From a virus: a DNA stretch of 64,000 nucleotides. The notes under the pieces are model-generated. The model saw only the letters and a list, made by a program, of their open reading frames with translations. It had not been told where the DNA came from and did no database searches. Of this stretch, positions 52,576 through 61,144 are shown one piece after another (the stretch's first letter is position 1; the number at the start of each line of letters is the position of its first letter). A program made the translations under genes and the position numbers. The DNA lies in IMG/VR virus record IMGVR_UViG_3300034417_000033, positions 1 to 64,000 of that record, one strand, 5' to 3'.

Positions 52576-52905
52576 TCAATTAACTGCTTTTTGGGCTAAA
52601 TCCGAAACCATATCACTGCTGCTTTGGCCATCGCCACCATTATCGCCGCCCATCGAAGAATCTTCTTTAGCTCCCAACGTAACAGACTTTTCATTTGCAT
52701 CTGAAACAAATGGGCTGCTTTGTAAAACAGGAATCAAAGATTCTGCGTCTGCATTAAAGCCCATTTGATTAAGTTGCTGACAAAGTTTACTTGTGTCTAT
52801 TTCAGAAATGCCATTTGCTTTTAATGTTGCAAGCAGGTCAGCCAGGGCTGACTCTACTTTATTAGTATAGTCATTCCCTTCCTGTAATATTTCGTGTGCT
52901 CGCAT
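52576..52905 (-). CDS. Small virion-associated type protein (MRAHEIL start)
   Basis: This 109-residue protein starts MRAHEILQEGNDYTNKVES, a beginning I associate with small late proteins of T4-like marine phages. It has a helical middle and a disordered Gly/Asp/Ser end (SMGGDNGGDGQSSSDMV). ATG 52905 directly follows the upstream stop. It may be a head or neck component (inference). Confidence 0.62.
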   Translation of the reverse strand: MRAHEILQEGNDYTNKVESALADLLATLKANGISEIDTSKLCQQLNQMGFNADAESLIPVLQSSPFVSDANEKSVTLGAKEDSSMGGDNGGDGQSSSDMVSDLAQKAVN

Positions 52906-52906
52906 C

Positions 52907-54205
52907 TTATTTTCTAGACTTAAGACGTTTAGCTTGTGCAATAAGATTTTTTGTTTCTAAAATTTTACGCTTTAAATCAGCTTCCTTGGATTCTTTTGTT
53001 GCACGTCCCAATGGCTCTTCTTCAGGACCAGCAGCAGCAATGTCGCCACCGAAAGCGTCACCTGCTAAGTCTTCAACATCGTTGCCCAGCTCGTCGTCAA
53101 CACCCATATCGCCCATATCGTTAAAATCTTCACCGCCGCCGATCTCGGCGTCCATATCTGTTTCAGCATCCATTCCACCACCAGTGGAAATGCTTGTTAC
53201 AGATGCATCAATTTTATCTTTAGTAGAACGCAGATTTCCAAGAACGTTTTCAAGTTCGCTTTGCATTGTAGTTTGAAACGATGCCGCAACGTCTTGACCG
53301 TATGCTTGACGCATTTGATCGGAAACTGGAGGAAGATCTTCGTTCATAAGTCTGCCTACTTTTTCGATCATATCTTGCAATTCTTGACTGAAGCCTTTAG
53401 CAGCAATAATAACTTCTGCTTGCTCAACTTCGCTTTCTAGAAGAGCACGTAATTGTTTTACAAAATTTTCTTTCATTTGTGTGGTCCCTTTTTTTCTAAG
53501 AAGTGCTTGTTTGCCATGTGGGTATGATACTTTTCCGTCATGGTCGTGATTATGGTTATTTTGTGGGGAGTCAACTGTGATGTTGTCCCAATCTATTCCT
53601 GAGCTGCTTTTAGGGCCCGCTTTAATGAATTGGGATGCTCTTTCTCTAGCTGCTGGATCAGCAATATCACGCCCTGTTTTATCTAAATTGGCGTTGTATG
53701 CTTCATCTACTTCTGGCTCAAGCAATTGATTGCCAATGTTCGGCAACAGTTCTTGCACTTTGTTTTTCAAATCATATTCGATTTCGTAATCTGGGAATCT
53801 ATACTTGCTGGAACGGTAATGTTTCATGGCATGTTTGATTGCCTCTTCTTCATCATCGCCAACTTCTACATTCTGCACAACAAAGTTAGCCAAGTTATCA
53901 ATAACTTTAGTATATACTCTGCTTGCTGGGCCTACGCTTCCAGATTCGTTTAATTGCTTCTTGCCGGATATAAGAAGATTTACACCTTCCAGCATAAGCA
54001 ATTGCTTAACAAGCTCCGGATCTTTTGGAGACATGTTTTCCTTAATTTTTAAGGTCATGACATTTTTCTTAATGTCACTTTTAATGTTGTTAAGATCTTC
54101 AACAGAAACTTCAGAATCAAGTGTAAACCCAAAGTTCTCTCTCAAAAACGAGTTGATTTTACCCAACTTAGTGTCTCTGTTAAAATCAAAATCCTGTAAA
54201 AGCAT
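52907..54205 (-). CDS. Virion structural or scaffolding-like protein
   Basis: This 432-residue protein has an N-terminal helical region, a His/Asn/Asp linker (NNHNHDHDG), a region with ALLESEVEQAEVIIAAKGFS and MRQAYGQDVAASFQTTMQSE, and a strongly acidic C-terminal stretch (about 345-395, many D, G and M) ending in a basic helix. The combination resembles prohead-core or structural proteins of T4-like phages; I cannot assign it firmly. A late-type promoter lies at 54235-54242 and an AAAGGA Shine-Dalgarno before ATG 54205, consistent with a late gene. Confidence 0.7.
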   Translation of the reverse strand: MLLQDFDFNRDTKLGKINSFLRENFGFTLDSEVSVEDLNNIKSDIKKNVMTLKIKENMSPKDPELVKQLLMLEGVNLLISGKKQLNESGSVGPASRVYTKVIDNLANFVVQNVEVGDDEEEAIKHAMKHYRSSKYRFPDYEIEYDLKNKVQELLPNIGNQLLEPEVDEAYNANLDKTGRDIADPAARERASQFIKAGPKSSSGIDWDNITVDSPQNNHNHDHDGKVSYPHGKQALLRKKGTTQMKENFVKQLRALLESEVEQAEVIIAAKGFSQELQDMIEKVGRLMNEDLPPVSDQMRQAYGQDVAASFQTTMQSELENVLGNLRSTKDKIDASVTSISTGGGMDAETDMDAEIGGGEDFNDMGDMGVDDELGNDVEDLAGDAFGGDIAAAGPEEEPLGRATKESKEADLKRKILETKNLIAQAKRLKSRK

Positions 54206-54234
54206 AGTTAAAATTCCTTTAAATTCTTTCTATT

Positions 54235-54242
54235 ATTTATCA
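54235..54242 (-). promoter_or_regulatory. Late-type promoter for the structural gene
   Basis: GATAAATA on the minus strand about 30 bases upstream of the ATG at 54205, in the gap after the next gene's stop (54254). Confidence 0.65.
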
Positions 54243-54253
54243 TATTTCTGTAG

Positions 54254-54697
54254 TTAAACAGAAATTTTCTTCGACTGTATTTTTCGACGCAATCTTTCCA
54301 TTGCATCCATTGCAACTAGTATCCTATCTTCTAACACAAGGTATCTTTCTACATCCTTTTTATCCAATGCAAACGACGCATTGTGTTTATAGAACTTTAA
54401 ATCTTCCTTATGCTTTGCAAACTGTGTATCTAACTCCAACAATGCTGGGATATCAAAATATTTCTTTTTAATCACTCTACCATATATCATAAGTGCTGAA
54501 TCATATAGAAAAATATCAGAATACAATATCTTTCCAGAAACAACACTGTATAAGCCAGTGGTTCGACGTATTAATGAACATGTTCCAGATTGTTGGAGAA
54601 TTTCATCTACTAATGCTGCGGCGTTTATTTTTTTAGCAGCAAGTTCTACGGCCTTCTCTAATGTGTCTATAGCTTTCTTTCTTTTATTTTTATTCAT
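54254..54697 (-). CDS. Helical hypothetical protein in the virion block
   Basis: This 147-residue basic protein begins MNKNKRKKAIDTLEKAVELA, has an aliphatic middle and a helical C-terminal half (TQFAKHKEDLKFYKHNASFA). It overlaps the upstream gene by 8 bases. It may be structural or assembly-related by context. No family is recognised. Confidence 0.62.
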   Translation of the reverse strand: MNKNKRKKAIDTLEKAVELAAKKINAAALVDEILQQSGTCSLIRRTTGLYSVVSGKILYSDIFLYDSALMIYGRVIKKKYFDIPALLELDTQFAKHKEDLKFYKHNASFALDKKDVERYLVLEDRILVAMDAMERLRRKIQSKKISV

Positions 54698-55388
54698 GTC
54701 TGGGCTTTGGGCCCGGTTTTTTATTTGGTTTCAGTTTTCGTAGCTTATTCTTTAATTCATTTTTTGGCATAACTGCGCCAGCAATGGATGCAGAATGTAA
54801 TACACCAAATGTAGATTCTTCAACTCCCAAAGGAGATGATTTATCTTCTATGCCTGCGAGCTGTTTAATTCTCTGTATTTCTTTTTCAGCAGCAGCTTTA
54901 TTTGGTACTTGAGGTGTATTAGTGGCAACAATTTGTTCGGGCCCATTCGTTCTGTAAGTTGTTGCTCCAGCTATATTGTTAACGTTTTTGACGGTAACTT
55001 CCTTTGATTGACCTTTATTTTGTTTTGGTATTCTAACTTTGTCGCCAGCATGTAACTTAGTTAAATCTATTTCTTGGTTACCAGGAGTTGTTGGATTGGC
55101 TGGCTTGCTGGCAGCGTTTAGTGACGCATTTCCAGATTGTGCAGCAGGATCAGGCTGCATAGATTGTTGTGCAGTTGCATACGAGTTTGCACCTTCCTCT
55201 GTTTTTCTAGGAATGTCTGATACTCCTAAAATGTTTGCAACAGTCTGAAGGTCATCAGCATTTATTGCTTTTTCAACATTTACATAGTCACTAAAACTCA
55301 ACTGACGTACTAGTTCCTTTGCTACATCAGTGTCCATTCCTAATCTAGACGACAGTGTATATTCTAACCCTTCTGACAATTTTCTCAT
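54690..55388 (-). CDS. Hypothetical protein of the virion block with basic tail
   Basis: This 232-residue protein has a helical N-terminus (LSEGLEYTLSSRLGMDTDVA), a Ser/Ala/Pro-rich middle (AQQSMQPDPAAQSGNASLNA), a beta-like stretch AGDKVRIPKQNKGQSKEVTV and a very basic end (LKPNKKPGPKPRHE). The basic tail could bind DNA or an acidic partner. It overlaps its upstream neighbour by ATGA. A late-type promoter at 55432-55439 is inside that neighbour. Confidence 0.62.
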   Translation of the reverse strand: MRKLSEGLEYTLSSRLGMDTDVAKELVRQLSFSDYVNVEKAINADDLQTVANILGVSDIPRKTEEGANSYATAQQSMQPDPAAQSGNASLNAASKPANPTTPGNQEIDLTKLHAGDKVRIPKQNKGQSKEVTVKNVNNIAGATTYRTNGPEQIVATNTPQVPNKAAAEKEIQRIKQLAGIEDKSSPLGVEESTFGVLHSASIAGAVMPKNELKNKLRKLKPNKKPGPKPRHE

Positions 55389-55834
55389 TTATTAACCTTT
55401 ATAAACTCCACGTTTTTGTTTTCACCCACTGTATTTATCACAGATCCGTTTGGCAAAACAATCCCATGAAGTTCTTTGATTAACAGCCCTACTGGGTCTG
55501 AATCATCTTCAAAAGAGTATTCGTCCTCTACTGCAAACTCCCATATGAACCCCTCACCATCTAGTGTGGGAGAACCCATTAGTTTTAAATCCACAGTCAC
55601 TTTAGGCTCCATCATTACATATGGCATAGACCTAAGAGCAATACTTTGCAACAGTAGTTCAAAGTTTTTTTGACTCTCGTCCTGTATGCTGCCAGTTGTC
55701 AGAATATAGATCCCAGTTGCATCTTCCGGGTATGTTACTGCTTTGGGTGACGAAGCATACATTTTAAAATGCCCAAGACTTTCCACTGATGAGTTGAATT
55801 GAGCTTTTGCGCTTCCGTTAATTCTGTCAGGCAT
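55385..55834 (-). CDS. Hypothetical protein, possible tail component
   Basis: This 149-residue beta-rich protein (INGSAKAQFNSSVESLGHFK; TVDLKLMGSPTLDGEGFIWE; AVEDEYSFEDDSDPVGLL) resembles small tail or baseplate proteins in composition. An AAGGA-type Shine-Dalgarno precedes ATG 55834. I cannot assign a specific T4 counterpart. Confidence 0.6.
   Translation of the reverse strand: MPDRINGSAKAQFNSSVESLGHFKMYASSPKAVTYPEDATGIYILTTGSIQDESQKNFELLLQSIALRSMPYVMMEPKVTVDLKLMGSPTLDGEGFIWEFAVEDEYSFEDDSDPVGLLIKELHGIVLPNGSVINTVGENKNVEFIKVNK
55432..55439 (-). promoter_or_regulatory. Internal late-type promoter
   Basis: GATAAATA followed by C on the minus strand, inside the 3' end of the upstream gene and about 44 bases before the ATG at 55388. 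Confidence 0.55.
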
Positions 55835-55843
55835 TGCCTATCC

Positions 55844-57238
55844 TTATTTTTCTAATTTCTTTAAAATGCTTTGTAAGTCACTGCCTCTACTCAGCACACT
55901 TTTTTCTTCTTTCTTTTTCTCTGGACTCACAACACTTTTTTGTTTCAAAGTATTTAGAATATTGGAAGTTTGTGCACCAATTGATGTTTCTTCACCCTCT
56001 TCCAAATCTAAGATCCTTAAGGACTTTGTGTTAAACTTCAAGTCTACTTTAGATCCAACACCAGAAGACGACCGCGTTTTCATAAACTGTATTTGGTATC
56101 TTCCTTGTTCTTTCATAGACGAAGTAACAAAAATACCAATAACATTATCCGCTGTGTTGATTTTGGAAATACCACCAGAGATGTGTGAGTGATCAAATTC
56201 TACTTCTTCATGAGACGATCTGTTTAACTGCGATGCTGTTACAAACAATACATTTAGATCTACTGCTAGGTCACGCAAGTTCTCACTTACATACTTATCT
56301 TTGACGAACAGGTCACTCGGTGAAACTTTGACATTCGTTGGCATACATAAGTCCAAATAGTCGAGTAGGATTGCATCTACCTTAACGCCTGTTTGGATTT
56401 CATATTCTTTAATGTAGGCCTTAATGTCGTTTGCTGTACAACCGTTTTTAAGCTGTTTAATACGCAACGAGCCTTTATTTTTCTTTGCCGCGACTCTGAT
56501 CTTGAAATCAACATCAGTTCTATTCTTCATTACTTCTTGTGTTGCATACCCAGTGAACATGGCGTCGATACGCATGGCACAAAGGACTTCACTTAATTCC
56601 AAACTAAGGTAAACTACGTTCAGACCCATATCAGACCAGTTAACTGCAAAATTCTGCAAGAACAAAGATTTACCAGCACCTGACTGTCCGCAGAAGATTG
56701 TCAATTCCCCTCTGTTCAATCCACCATATAGCTTTTGGTCAATTGATTTATATCCGGTGCTAATTGTATTTTTACTGTTGGCCATTTTATCCAAACGACC
56801 TAACGGATCAGCAAAATAGTCTGTACCTAAATCTTTAACAAGACCAATAGAAACAGCGTCTTTAACTTGCTTTTCAACTTCCCCGTATCTCCCTTCCATT
56901 AACAAGTCTGGAGATTTATAAATCACATGTTCTAATTGCCGGTACCTTGCAAACTCTTCGTATTCCTTTAAAAACCAATCCTTATGTCCGTCGTTTACGC
57001 TATCTAATATTGATACTTCTTTTCCTGTGGTTGCTTTTATCTGCTGTATTAGCGGCAGTGTTCCAAACTCGTTTGCATGTTCTAGAATAAACGCAACTGC
57101 TTTTTTATTTTTATTATCATGAAAGTGGCTTGGGTCAATTACCCCCATACACCTAACAAATAACTCCGGTTCTGTTACGAAGAAGTTTACAAACACATCC
57201 TCGATTTCCTTCGTATACTCTTTTATATCATTGCTCAT
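55844..57238 (-). CDS. Replicative DNA helicase (T4 gp41/DnaB-like)
   Basis: This 464-residue hexameric helicase has a RecA-type core: Walker A FCGQSGAGKSLFLQN, a Walker B region ILLDYLDLCMP, the segment LNVLFVTASQLNRSSHEEV and the C-terminal arginine-containing KTRSSSGVG. The N-terminal helical domain (residues 1-150) matches gp41-type helicases. The length is close to T4 gp41 (475). It overlaps the primase gene upstream by 11 bases; the two act together in the primosome. Confidence 0.93.
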   Translation of the reverse strand: MSNDIKEYTKEIEDVFVNFFVTEPELFVRCMGVIDPSHFHDNKNKKAVAFILEHANEFGTLPLIQQIKATTGKEVSILDSVNDGHKDWFLKEYEEFARYRQLEHVIYKSPDLLMEGRYGEVEKQVKDAVSIGLVKDLGTDYFADPLGRLDKMANSKNTISTGYKSIDQKLYGGLNRGELTIFCGQSGAGKSLFLQNFAVNWSDMGLNVVYLSLELSEVLCAMRIDAMFTGYATQEVMKNRTDVDFKIRVAAKKNKGSLRIKQLKNGCTANDIKAYIKEYEIQTGVKVDAILLDYLDLCMPTNVKVSPSDLFVKDKYVSENLRDLAVDLNVLFVTASQLNRSSHEEVEFDHSHISGGISKINTADNVIGIFVTSSMKEQGRYQIQFMKTRSSSGVGSKVDLKFNTKSLRILDLEEGEETSIGAQTSNILNTLKQKSVVSPEKKKEEKSVLSRGSDLQSILKKLEK

Positions 57239-58241
57239 TATAGTTGTCCATTTTCCTTAGAATATTTATTTTTAATGGATTTGTCTCTATCGACGACAAG
57301 ATGGAATGCAATGTAATCAGTCTGCCATACACCTGGCATGCCTGTCCAGCGTCTTTAATATTATTCGCCCATTTTGGAAAAGCGACTGCCCATTTATTTT
57401 CTATTGCAACTGCAACTAGTGGGTCGCCATCCTTATCCCTGTCCGGACATACAACAATTTGTTTATTTAGAGAATTTATAATATCTATTTGGGTTTTATT
57501 TATAGTTCCTAAACTAGAAACCCCATCTGTTAAGTATGCGTCTAACACACCTTCATTTACAATGCAGTATTTTCTGTCATCCTTCTGCTTGTCTAAATTA
57601 TAAACATAATTGTCCGGCATCGTATTTATGTACCGGCGTATGGTTTTATTATGAACATCCTTATAATATCTACCAGTGTTGCCTACAAGTTTGCCATTAT
57701 AATAAAACGGTATTATTATTCGTTTGCATTGCTGCAATTCTTTTTTAGGACTCCAGTAGATATCACCTAAGGACAAATGTCTCTCGTTTGCATATTTCAC
57801 AGCCTGCAAATAATCCATATCTGTGCATCCTTCCCAGCTAGACAAAGGCAGAGAATCCTCCGGAAGTTCAATCTCTTTCCATTTGTCAAATACATTTCCG
57901 GCTAAGACAGGAGAAGCAAATATTTGGCCTGCTTCCTTTTCCCTAAAAGATTGGAATTTTAATTTGTTTACATCAGCCTTTGGCATGCCGATCGCAGTAA
58001 GGAACCAACAGAAATCTTTACTCAGTTCTGTTCCCACTGTCCACAGTGCATGAAATTGGCAATTGAAACAATTTATTCCTATGCCGTCGGGCGACAGCTT
58101 GACTCCGAATCTGCCCTTCTTATCCTGAGTGTAGCCACGCTGGACACAAAGTGGGCAGTTTCTAGTTTTCCAACCTTTTCTGGAGTTCTTTAAATTAGGA
58201 AGATAATTTGTTATTGTTTGTTCTAATACTTCCGCTAACAT
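57228..58241 (-). CDS. DNA primase (T4 gp61-like)
   Basis: This 337-residue primase has an N-terminal zinc ribbon (CPLCVQRG and INCFNCQF) and a TOPRIM core with CIVNEGVLDAYLTDG and VVCPDRDKDGDPLV, whose acids bind the metal. It makes RNA primers for lagging-strand synthesis. The start ATG 58241 lies only 6 bases after a perfect -10 box, so the mRNA is leaderless. The length is that of gp61 (about 340). Confidence 0.93.
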   Translation of the reverse strand: MLAEVLEQTITNYLPNLKNSRKGWKTRNCPLCVQRGYTQDKKGRFGVKLSPDGIGINCFNCQFHALWTVGTELSKDFCWFLTAIGMPKADVNKLKFQSFREKEAGQIFASPVLAGNVFDKWKEIELPEDSLPLSSWEGCTDMDYLQAVKYANERHLSLGDIYWSPKKELQQCKRIIIPFYYNGKLVGNTGRYYKDVHNKTIRRYINTMPDNYVYNLDKQKDDRKYCIVNEGVLDAYLTDGVSSLGTINKTQIDIINSLNKQIVVCPDRDKDGDPLVAVAIENKWAVAFPKWANNIKDAGQACQVYGRLITLHSILSSIETNPLKINILRKMDNYNEQ

Positions 58242-58247
58242 GTTGCA

Positions 58248-58276
58248 ATTATAGCAAATTGTTATATAATTGTCAA
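58248..58276 (-). promoter_or_regulatory. Consensus sigma70 promoter for primase
   Basis: A perfect TTGACA (58271-58276), 17 bases and perfect TATAAT (58248-58253) lie on the minus strand. The TGA stop codon of the upstream gene lies inside the -35 box. Confidence 0.82.
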
Positions 58277-59154
58277 GCCCTTAAATAAACTTTTACAATT
58301 GGCGTGTTATCTTCTTTTAATGATGATGGACGCTCGTAAGCATTAAGAATAGGTGAATCTGGTCTCCAAGAAAATTTAAGCCATCTGACATTAGCACTAA
58401 AAGTATAATACTTAAATGAAGTCTCGTGTACAAAAGGATGCTCTACGCCATCGCCCATATAATCAATCTTAAAAAATTCATTCGGATCGACAGGAGCCAC
58501 GGTTTCTAAACTTCCCATTAAATAAAACTTGCCAGAGAAGTCACGCATATTCACAGCAAAAGTGTGGGAAGCATGAATGTTGTTTTTTATTCTGTTTGCT
58601 TGGAATGCAGAACTGTAATACACATTAGCTGGCATGTCATCCCAAATTTCCATCTGGGAAACCCAATCGCTGTACCCAACTTCTTTTGTTGGTGCGGGAG
58701 TCATATCTACTGCGGGCATTATTTCCACTGTCATGGATATATGTGCAGACAAGTCTGTGTATAGTGGAGTTGTTGGAGTATCGTATTCATCCGAAGTATT
58801 TCCAGCAACAAAGAAGTTGTAAAAGCCAGGGGCAATGTCGGCAATCTCACGCTCAAGAATATCTAAAGAAAATAATCCCTTAGTTGATGTCGTGAGTTTT
58901 GCTTTTTTCTGCAATACTCGCTCTTGATTTTCGACAGACACCATAGTAGCAACAAGATTGAATTGGTCTATCTTTGTTTTCTTTCGATCGGAGTCATACA
59001 CAATAAAATTAATTTTATTATCAACACCTTTGTAAATGCGTATAGTATTATCGTTCATAGGCCTGTTGTCGGTTGTATTACAAGAGCAGGTTATCACATC
59101 ATCCTCTAAAAGAAGGGTGATTAGCTGATTGTAAAGGTATAGTGTGTGAATCAT
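58273..59154 (-). CDS. Virion structural-type protein
   Basis: A protein of up to 293 residues contains RPMNDNTIRIYKGVDNKINF, a KGVDN block I recall from structural proteins of T4-like marine phages, then a beta-rich body (TTPLYTDLSAHISMTVEIMP; FKYYTFSANVRWLKFSWRPD). The first 32 residues are hydrophobic with two Cys and may be real or may precede an internal ATG at 59058. I keep the longer form because the conserved block begins before that ATG. The role is uncertain but probably structural. Confidence 0.65.
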   Translation of the reverse strand: MIHTLYLYNQLITLLLEDDVITCSCNTTDNRPMNDNTIRIYKGVDNKINFIVYDSDRKKTKIDQFNLVATMVSVENQERVLQKKAKLTTSTKGLFSLDILEREIADIAPGFYNFFVAGNTSDEYDTPTTPLYTDLSAHISMTVEIMPAVDMTPAPTKEVGYSDWVSQMEIWDDMPANVYYSSAFQANRIKNNIHASHTFAVNMRDFSGKFYLMGSLETVAPVDPNEFFKIDYMGDGVEHPFVHETSFKYYTFSANVRWLKFSWRPDSPILNAYERPSSLKEDNTPIVKVYLRA

Positions 59155-59196
59155 ACCAGTATTTACCTTTTTTTAATCAACAAATCATTTTCATCT

Positions 59197-59204
59197 GATA
59201 AATA
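59197..59204 (+). promoter_or_regulatory. Late-type phage promoter GATAAATA
   Basis: GATAAATA on the plus strand, seven bases before ATG 59212. T4-type geometry would give a leader of about two bases. Confidence 0.6.
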
Positions 59205-59211
59205 AAAAGCC

Positions 59212-59580
59212 ATGGATGAAAATGATATCAAACAAAATTTTCCGTTCCTCACTATTCTGAAACATCAGATAAAGGAGTACATCTGTATCGTTCAGAATTC
59301 AGATGAAAACATAATCAGCTTCTATGATTTTAATTCTATTAAAACTCAAGCAGAAAAAGAAATATTCCTACAACTAGGGGATACTTGGTGGTGGGAGTCT
59401 AATAGGATGTTACCTATATCAGTATTCCTCCCAAATCAAATGAAGACCTTCCAATACTGCTTAAAAACCATTCTTAGAAAAGATGCAGAAGTAGTAGTTG
59501 GGCCTTGCACTTCACTTCAAAACATTATACAGAAAAGAATCAAGCGTCGGCAGATATCTTTAATCAGGAAGATCGTTTAG
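59212..59580 (+). CDS. Conserved plus-strand phage protein
   Basis: This 122-residue protein has MDENDIKQNFPFLTILKHQI, EKEIFLQLGDTWWWESNRML and SLQNIIQKRIKRRQISLIRK at the C-terminus. I recall close relatives of this arrangement in T4-like marine phages, where the function is unknown. It is one of two plus-strand genes and has its own late-type promoter. The basic end could bind nucleic acid. It overlaps the convergent gene by 21 bases. Confidence 0.75.
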   Translation: MDENDIKQNFPFLTILKHQIKEYICIVQNSDENIISFYDFNSIKTQAEKEIFLQLGDTWWWESNRMLPISVFLPNQMKTFQYCLKTILRKDAEVVVGPCTSLQNIIQKRIKRRQISLIRKIV

Positions 59581-60150
59581 AAGATTAAGATGCACGCCTA
59601 CCAAGTGTGCATACGAAATCGAATGCGCCATTTTGAAATAGTAGCTTCCGTCTGTCGGTTTATCCCAAACAGTTTTGGCAACTTCGTCCCACTTCTTACC
59701 AACTAAATGCCTTTTGCCTGGCCTAATTACAGCAAGAAACATTGCGACCTTTTCAAACGTATCAACTGCTTCTGGCATTTCTAACAATAAATCATAGTGG
59801 TTTGCAATATGAACTAACTGTTCGCATACTGCCCTATCATAAATCAATGCCCAATTGGGCTCTACCATGAGAGCATCGAGGTGCTCTTCATCACGAACTA
59901 GCTCATATACTGAGTTGTTTAGTATATCTATTTTAAAATAGCCTAAGTTCGGAGATTCCTTATAATCAATGGTAGCGATATTTGTAAATGGGTTAACAGG
60001 TATATTTTGAAGATATATCCCAGTGTTGTGCTTAACTATTTCTTCGTTACGGTGCATCATAGCAAGCGTATGTGGTAACTTAGAAAGAACCAAGTCTCTG
60101 TTTGCTACGTCGATATCAATATCAGTGTCAAAATTTATTCTTGTGTCCAT
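59560..60150 (-). CDS. Conserved phage protein resembling a DNA polymerase III alpha fragment
   Basis: This 196-residue protein has FDTDIDIDVANRDLVLSKL, EIVKHNTGIYLQNIPVNPF, SPNLGYFKIDILNNSVYEL and DGSYYFKMAHSISYAHLVG. The DIDID...RD start and the HNTGIY/GYFKID segments recall parts of bacterial DnaE-like polymerases, but the catalytic palm is not complete. It has relatives in T4-like phages. The function is unknown; it may be a replication accessory. Confidence 0.55.
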   Translation of the reverse strand: MDTRINFDTDIDIDVANRDLVLSKLPHTLAMMHRNEEIVKHNTGIYLQNIPVNPFTNIATIDYKESPNLGYFKIDILNNSVYELVRDEEHLDALMVEPNWALIYDRAVCEQLVHIANHYDLLLEMPEAVDTFEKVAMFLAVIRPGKRHLVGKKWDEVAKTVWDKPTDGSYYFKMAHSISYAHLVGVHLNLLNDLPD

Positions 60151-60437
60151 TTCCTAAATTCGCTCGTGAAATATTCGCCAGTGTATTTTAATTTAAAAGC
60201 CAGCTCATCTTGTTTGTTGTGAAAATCCACCATACTCAGGAAGTGCAAGTTGCGGACAAAATATTGTGGTATCATAATATCCTCGTCAACAACGGTGTCA
60301 GACCATCGACGGCAAAAGTCCTCAACTTTATCAGCATTGGCATCGCATGGAAAGCCTAGTATGGTAGTAAAAATGCAAAGATTCGTAATAAGGCTCAACA
60401 TACTCCTGCTTCGAAAAGCTAAATCTTGATCACCCAT
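60135..60437 (-). CDS. Small exported protein
   Basis: This 100-residue protein has an N-terminal 12-residue basic region and signal segment (MLSLITNLCIFTTILGFPCDANA). The mature part begins DKVEDFCRRWSDTVVDED and includes DELAFKLKYTGEYF, related to the LKLKY motif. TAATG couples it to the gene upstream, with an AGGAG Shine-Dalgarno. The function is unknown. Confidence 0.62.
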   Translation of the reverse strand: MGDQDLAFRSRSMLSLITNLCIFTTILGFPCDANADKVEDFCRRWSDTVVDEDIMIPQYFVRNLHFLSMVDFHNKQDELAFKLKYTGEYFTSEFRKWTQE

Positions 60438-61144
60438 TATACTCCTGCGGCAGCTAAAATTTCCTTAACAAACTTAGCATCGTCCTGATTCTGTAGGATT
60501 TTATTTCCCCAAAACTCTGGGTTAATAGCACTCTCAATTATAGTCCCTTGTTCTTCGTTCATTCTACCTAGCAATTGCGGGCCAGTGCTGGACAAATACA
60601 ACACCCACGGACTTATCTTTCCTGATTTTATGAGGTGTGTTGCTTCCACTGGATGGCACGCCACAAAGAAATCAGTAAATTCACGCTGATGTGCTGTTGC
60701 CCATAATTGCATTTCAACAATTGTTCGCTCAACTGCTTTTTCAACCGGCTCTCTTTTGACAAGTTCCGATAGATACGCCTCATACACAATATCGTTACAC
60801 CACTTATCTAGTGGGATGCCCTGTTTAAGAACAAAATCAACAAATTGCTCTGGCATAATTGGATTTAAACCAATCAAATGTCTGCCAAATTTAACAAACG
60901 CCGAATAAAATTGACTATTGATAAAATCCATTTCATTTTTCGGCGTTTTAGACGTAGTAGTTATTTCATAAAACTTTTGAAACACCCTAAAACCAAATCT
61001 AGCTCCAGGTGTGTCCTTATCAGTGTATCTTCTTTTCTTAACGCACATGTGCGCAGACAATGTCTTCTCTGAAGAAAAGCCTTTCTCACAAAATTTGCAA
61101 ATGTGATCTCTATTTGAAAATAACTTTGATTGTTTCTTCGTCAT
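60437..61144 (-). CDS. Conserved phage protein with N-terminal zinc finger
   Basis: This 235-residue protein begins with a C2H2/C2HC-type finger: HICKFCEKGFSSEKTLSAHM followed by C. The C-terminal part is helical with VFQKFYEITTTS, SAFVKFGRHLIGLNP and SGKISPWVLYLSS. I recall this architecture from T4-like marine phages. It may bind nucleic acid. The start at 61144 avoids a longer overlap with the upstream gene. Confidence 0.7.
   Translation of the reverse strand: MTKKQSKLFSNRDHICKFCEKGFSSEKTLSAHMCVKKRRYTDKDTPGARFGFRVFQKFYEITTTSKTPKNEMDFINSQFYSAFVKFGRHLIGLNPIMPEQFVDFVLKQGIPLDKWCNDIVYEAYLSELVKREPVEKAVERTIVEMQLWATAHQREFTDFFVACHPVEATHLIKSGKISPWVLYLSSTGPQLLGRMNEEQGTIIESAINPEFWGNKILQNQDDAKFVKEILAAAGV

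Noticed and set aside
57250-57265. AATAAATA-like string upstream of the helicase start
   Set aside because: It sits in AT-rich coding sequence and its flanking bases do not match the other late motifs well; kept only as a possibility.
57497-57504. Exact TATAAATA on the minus strand within the primase gene
   Set aside because: It is about 260 bases upstream of the helicase start and inside conserved TOPRIM coding; a functional internal late promoter is possible but not supported by context.
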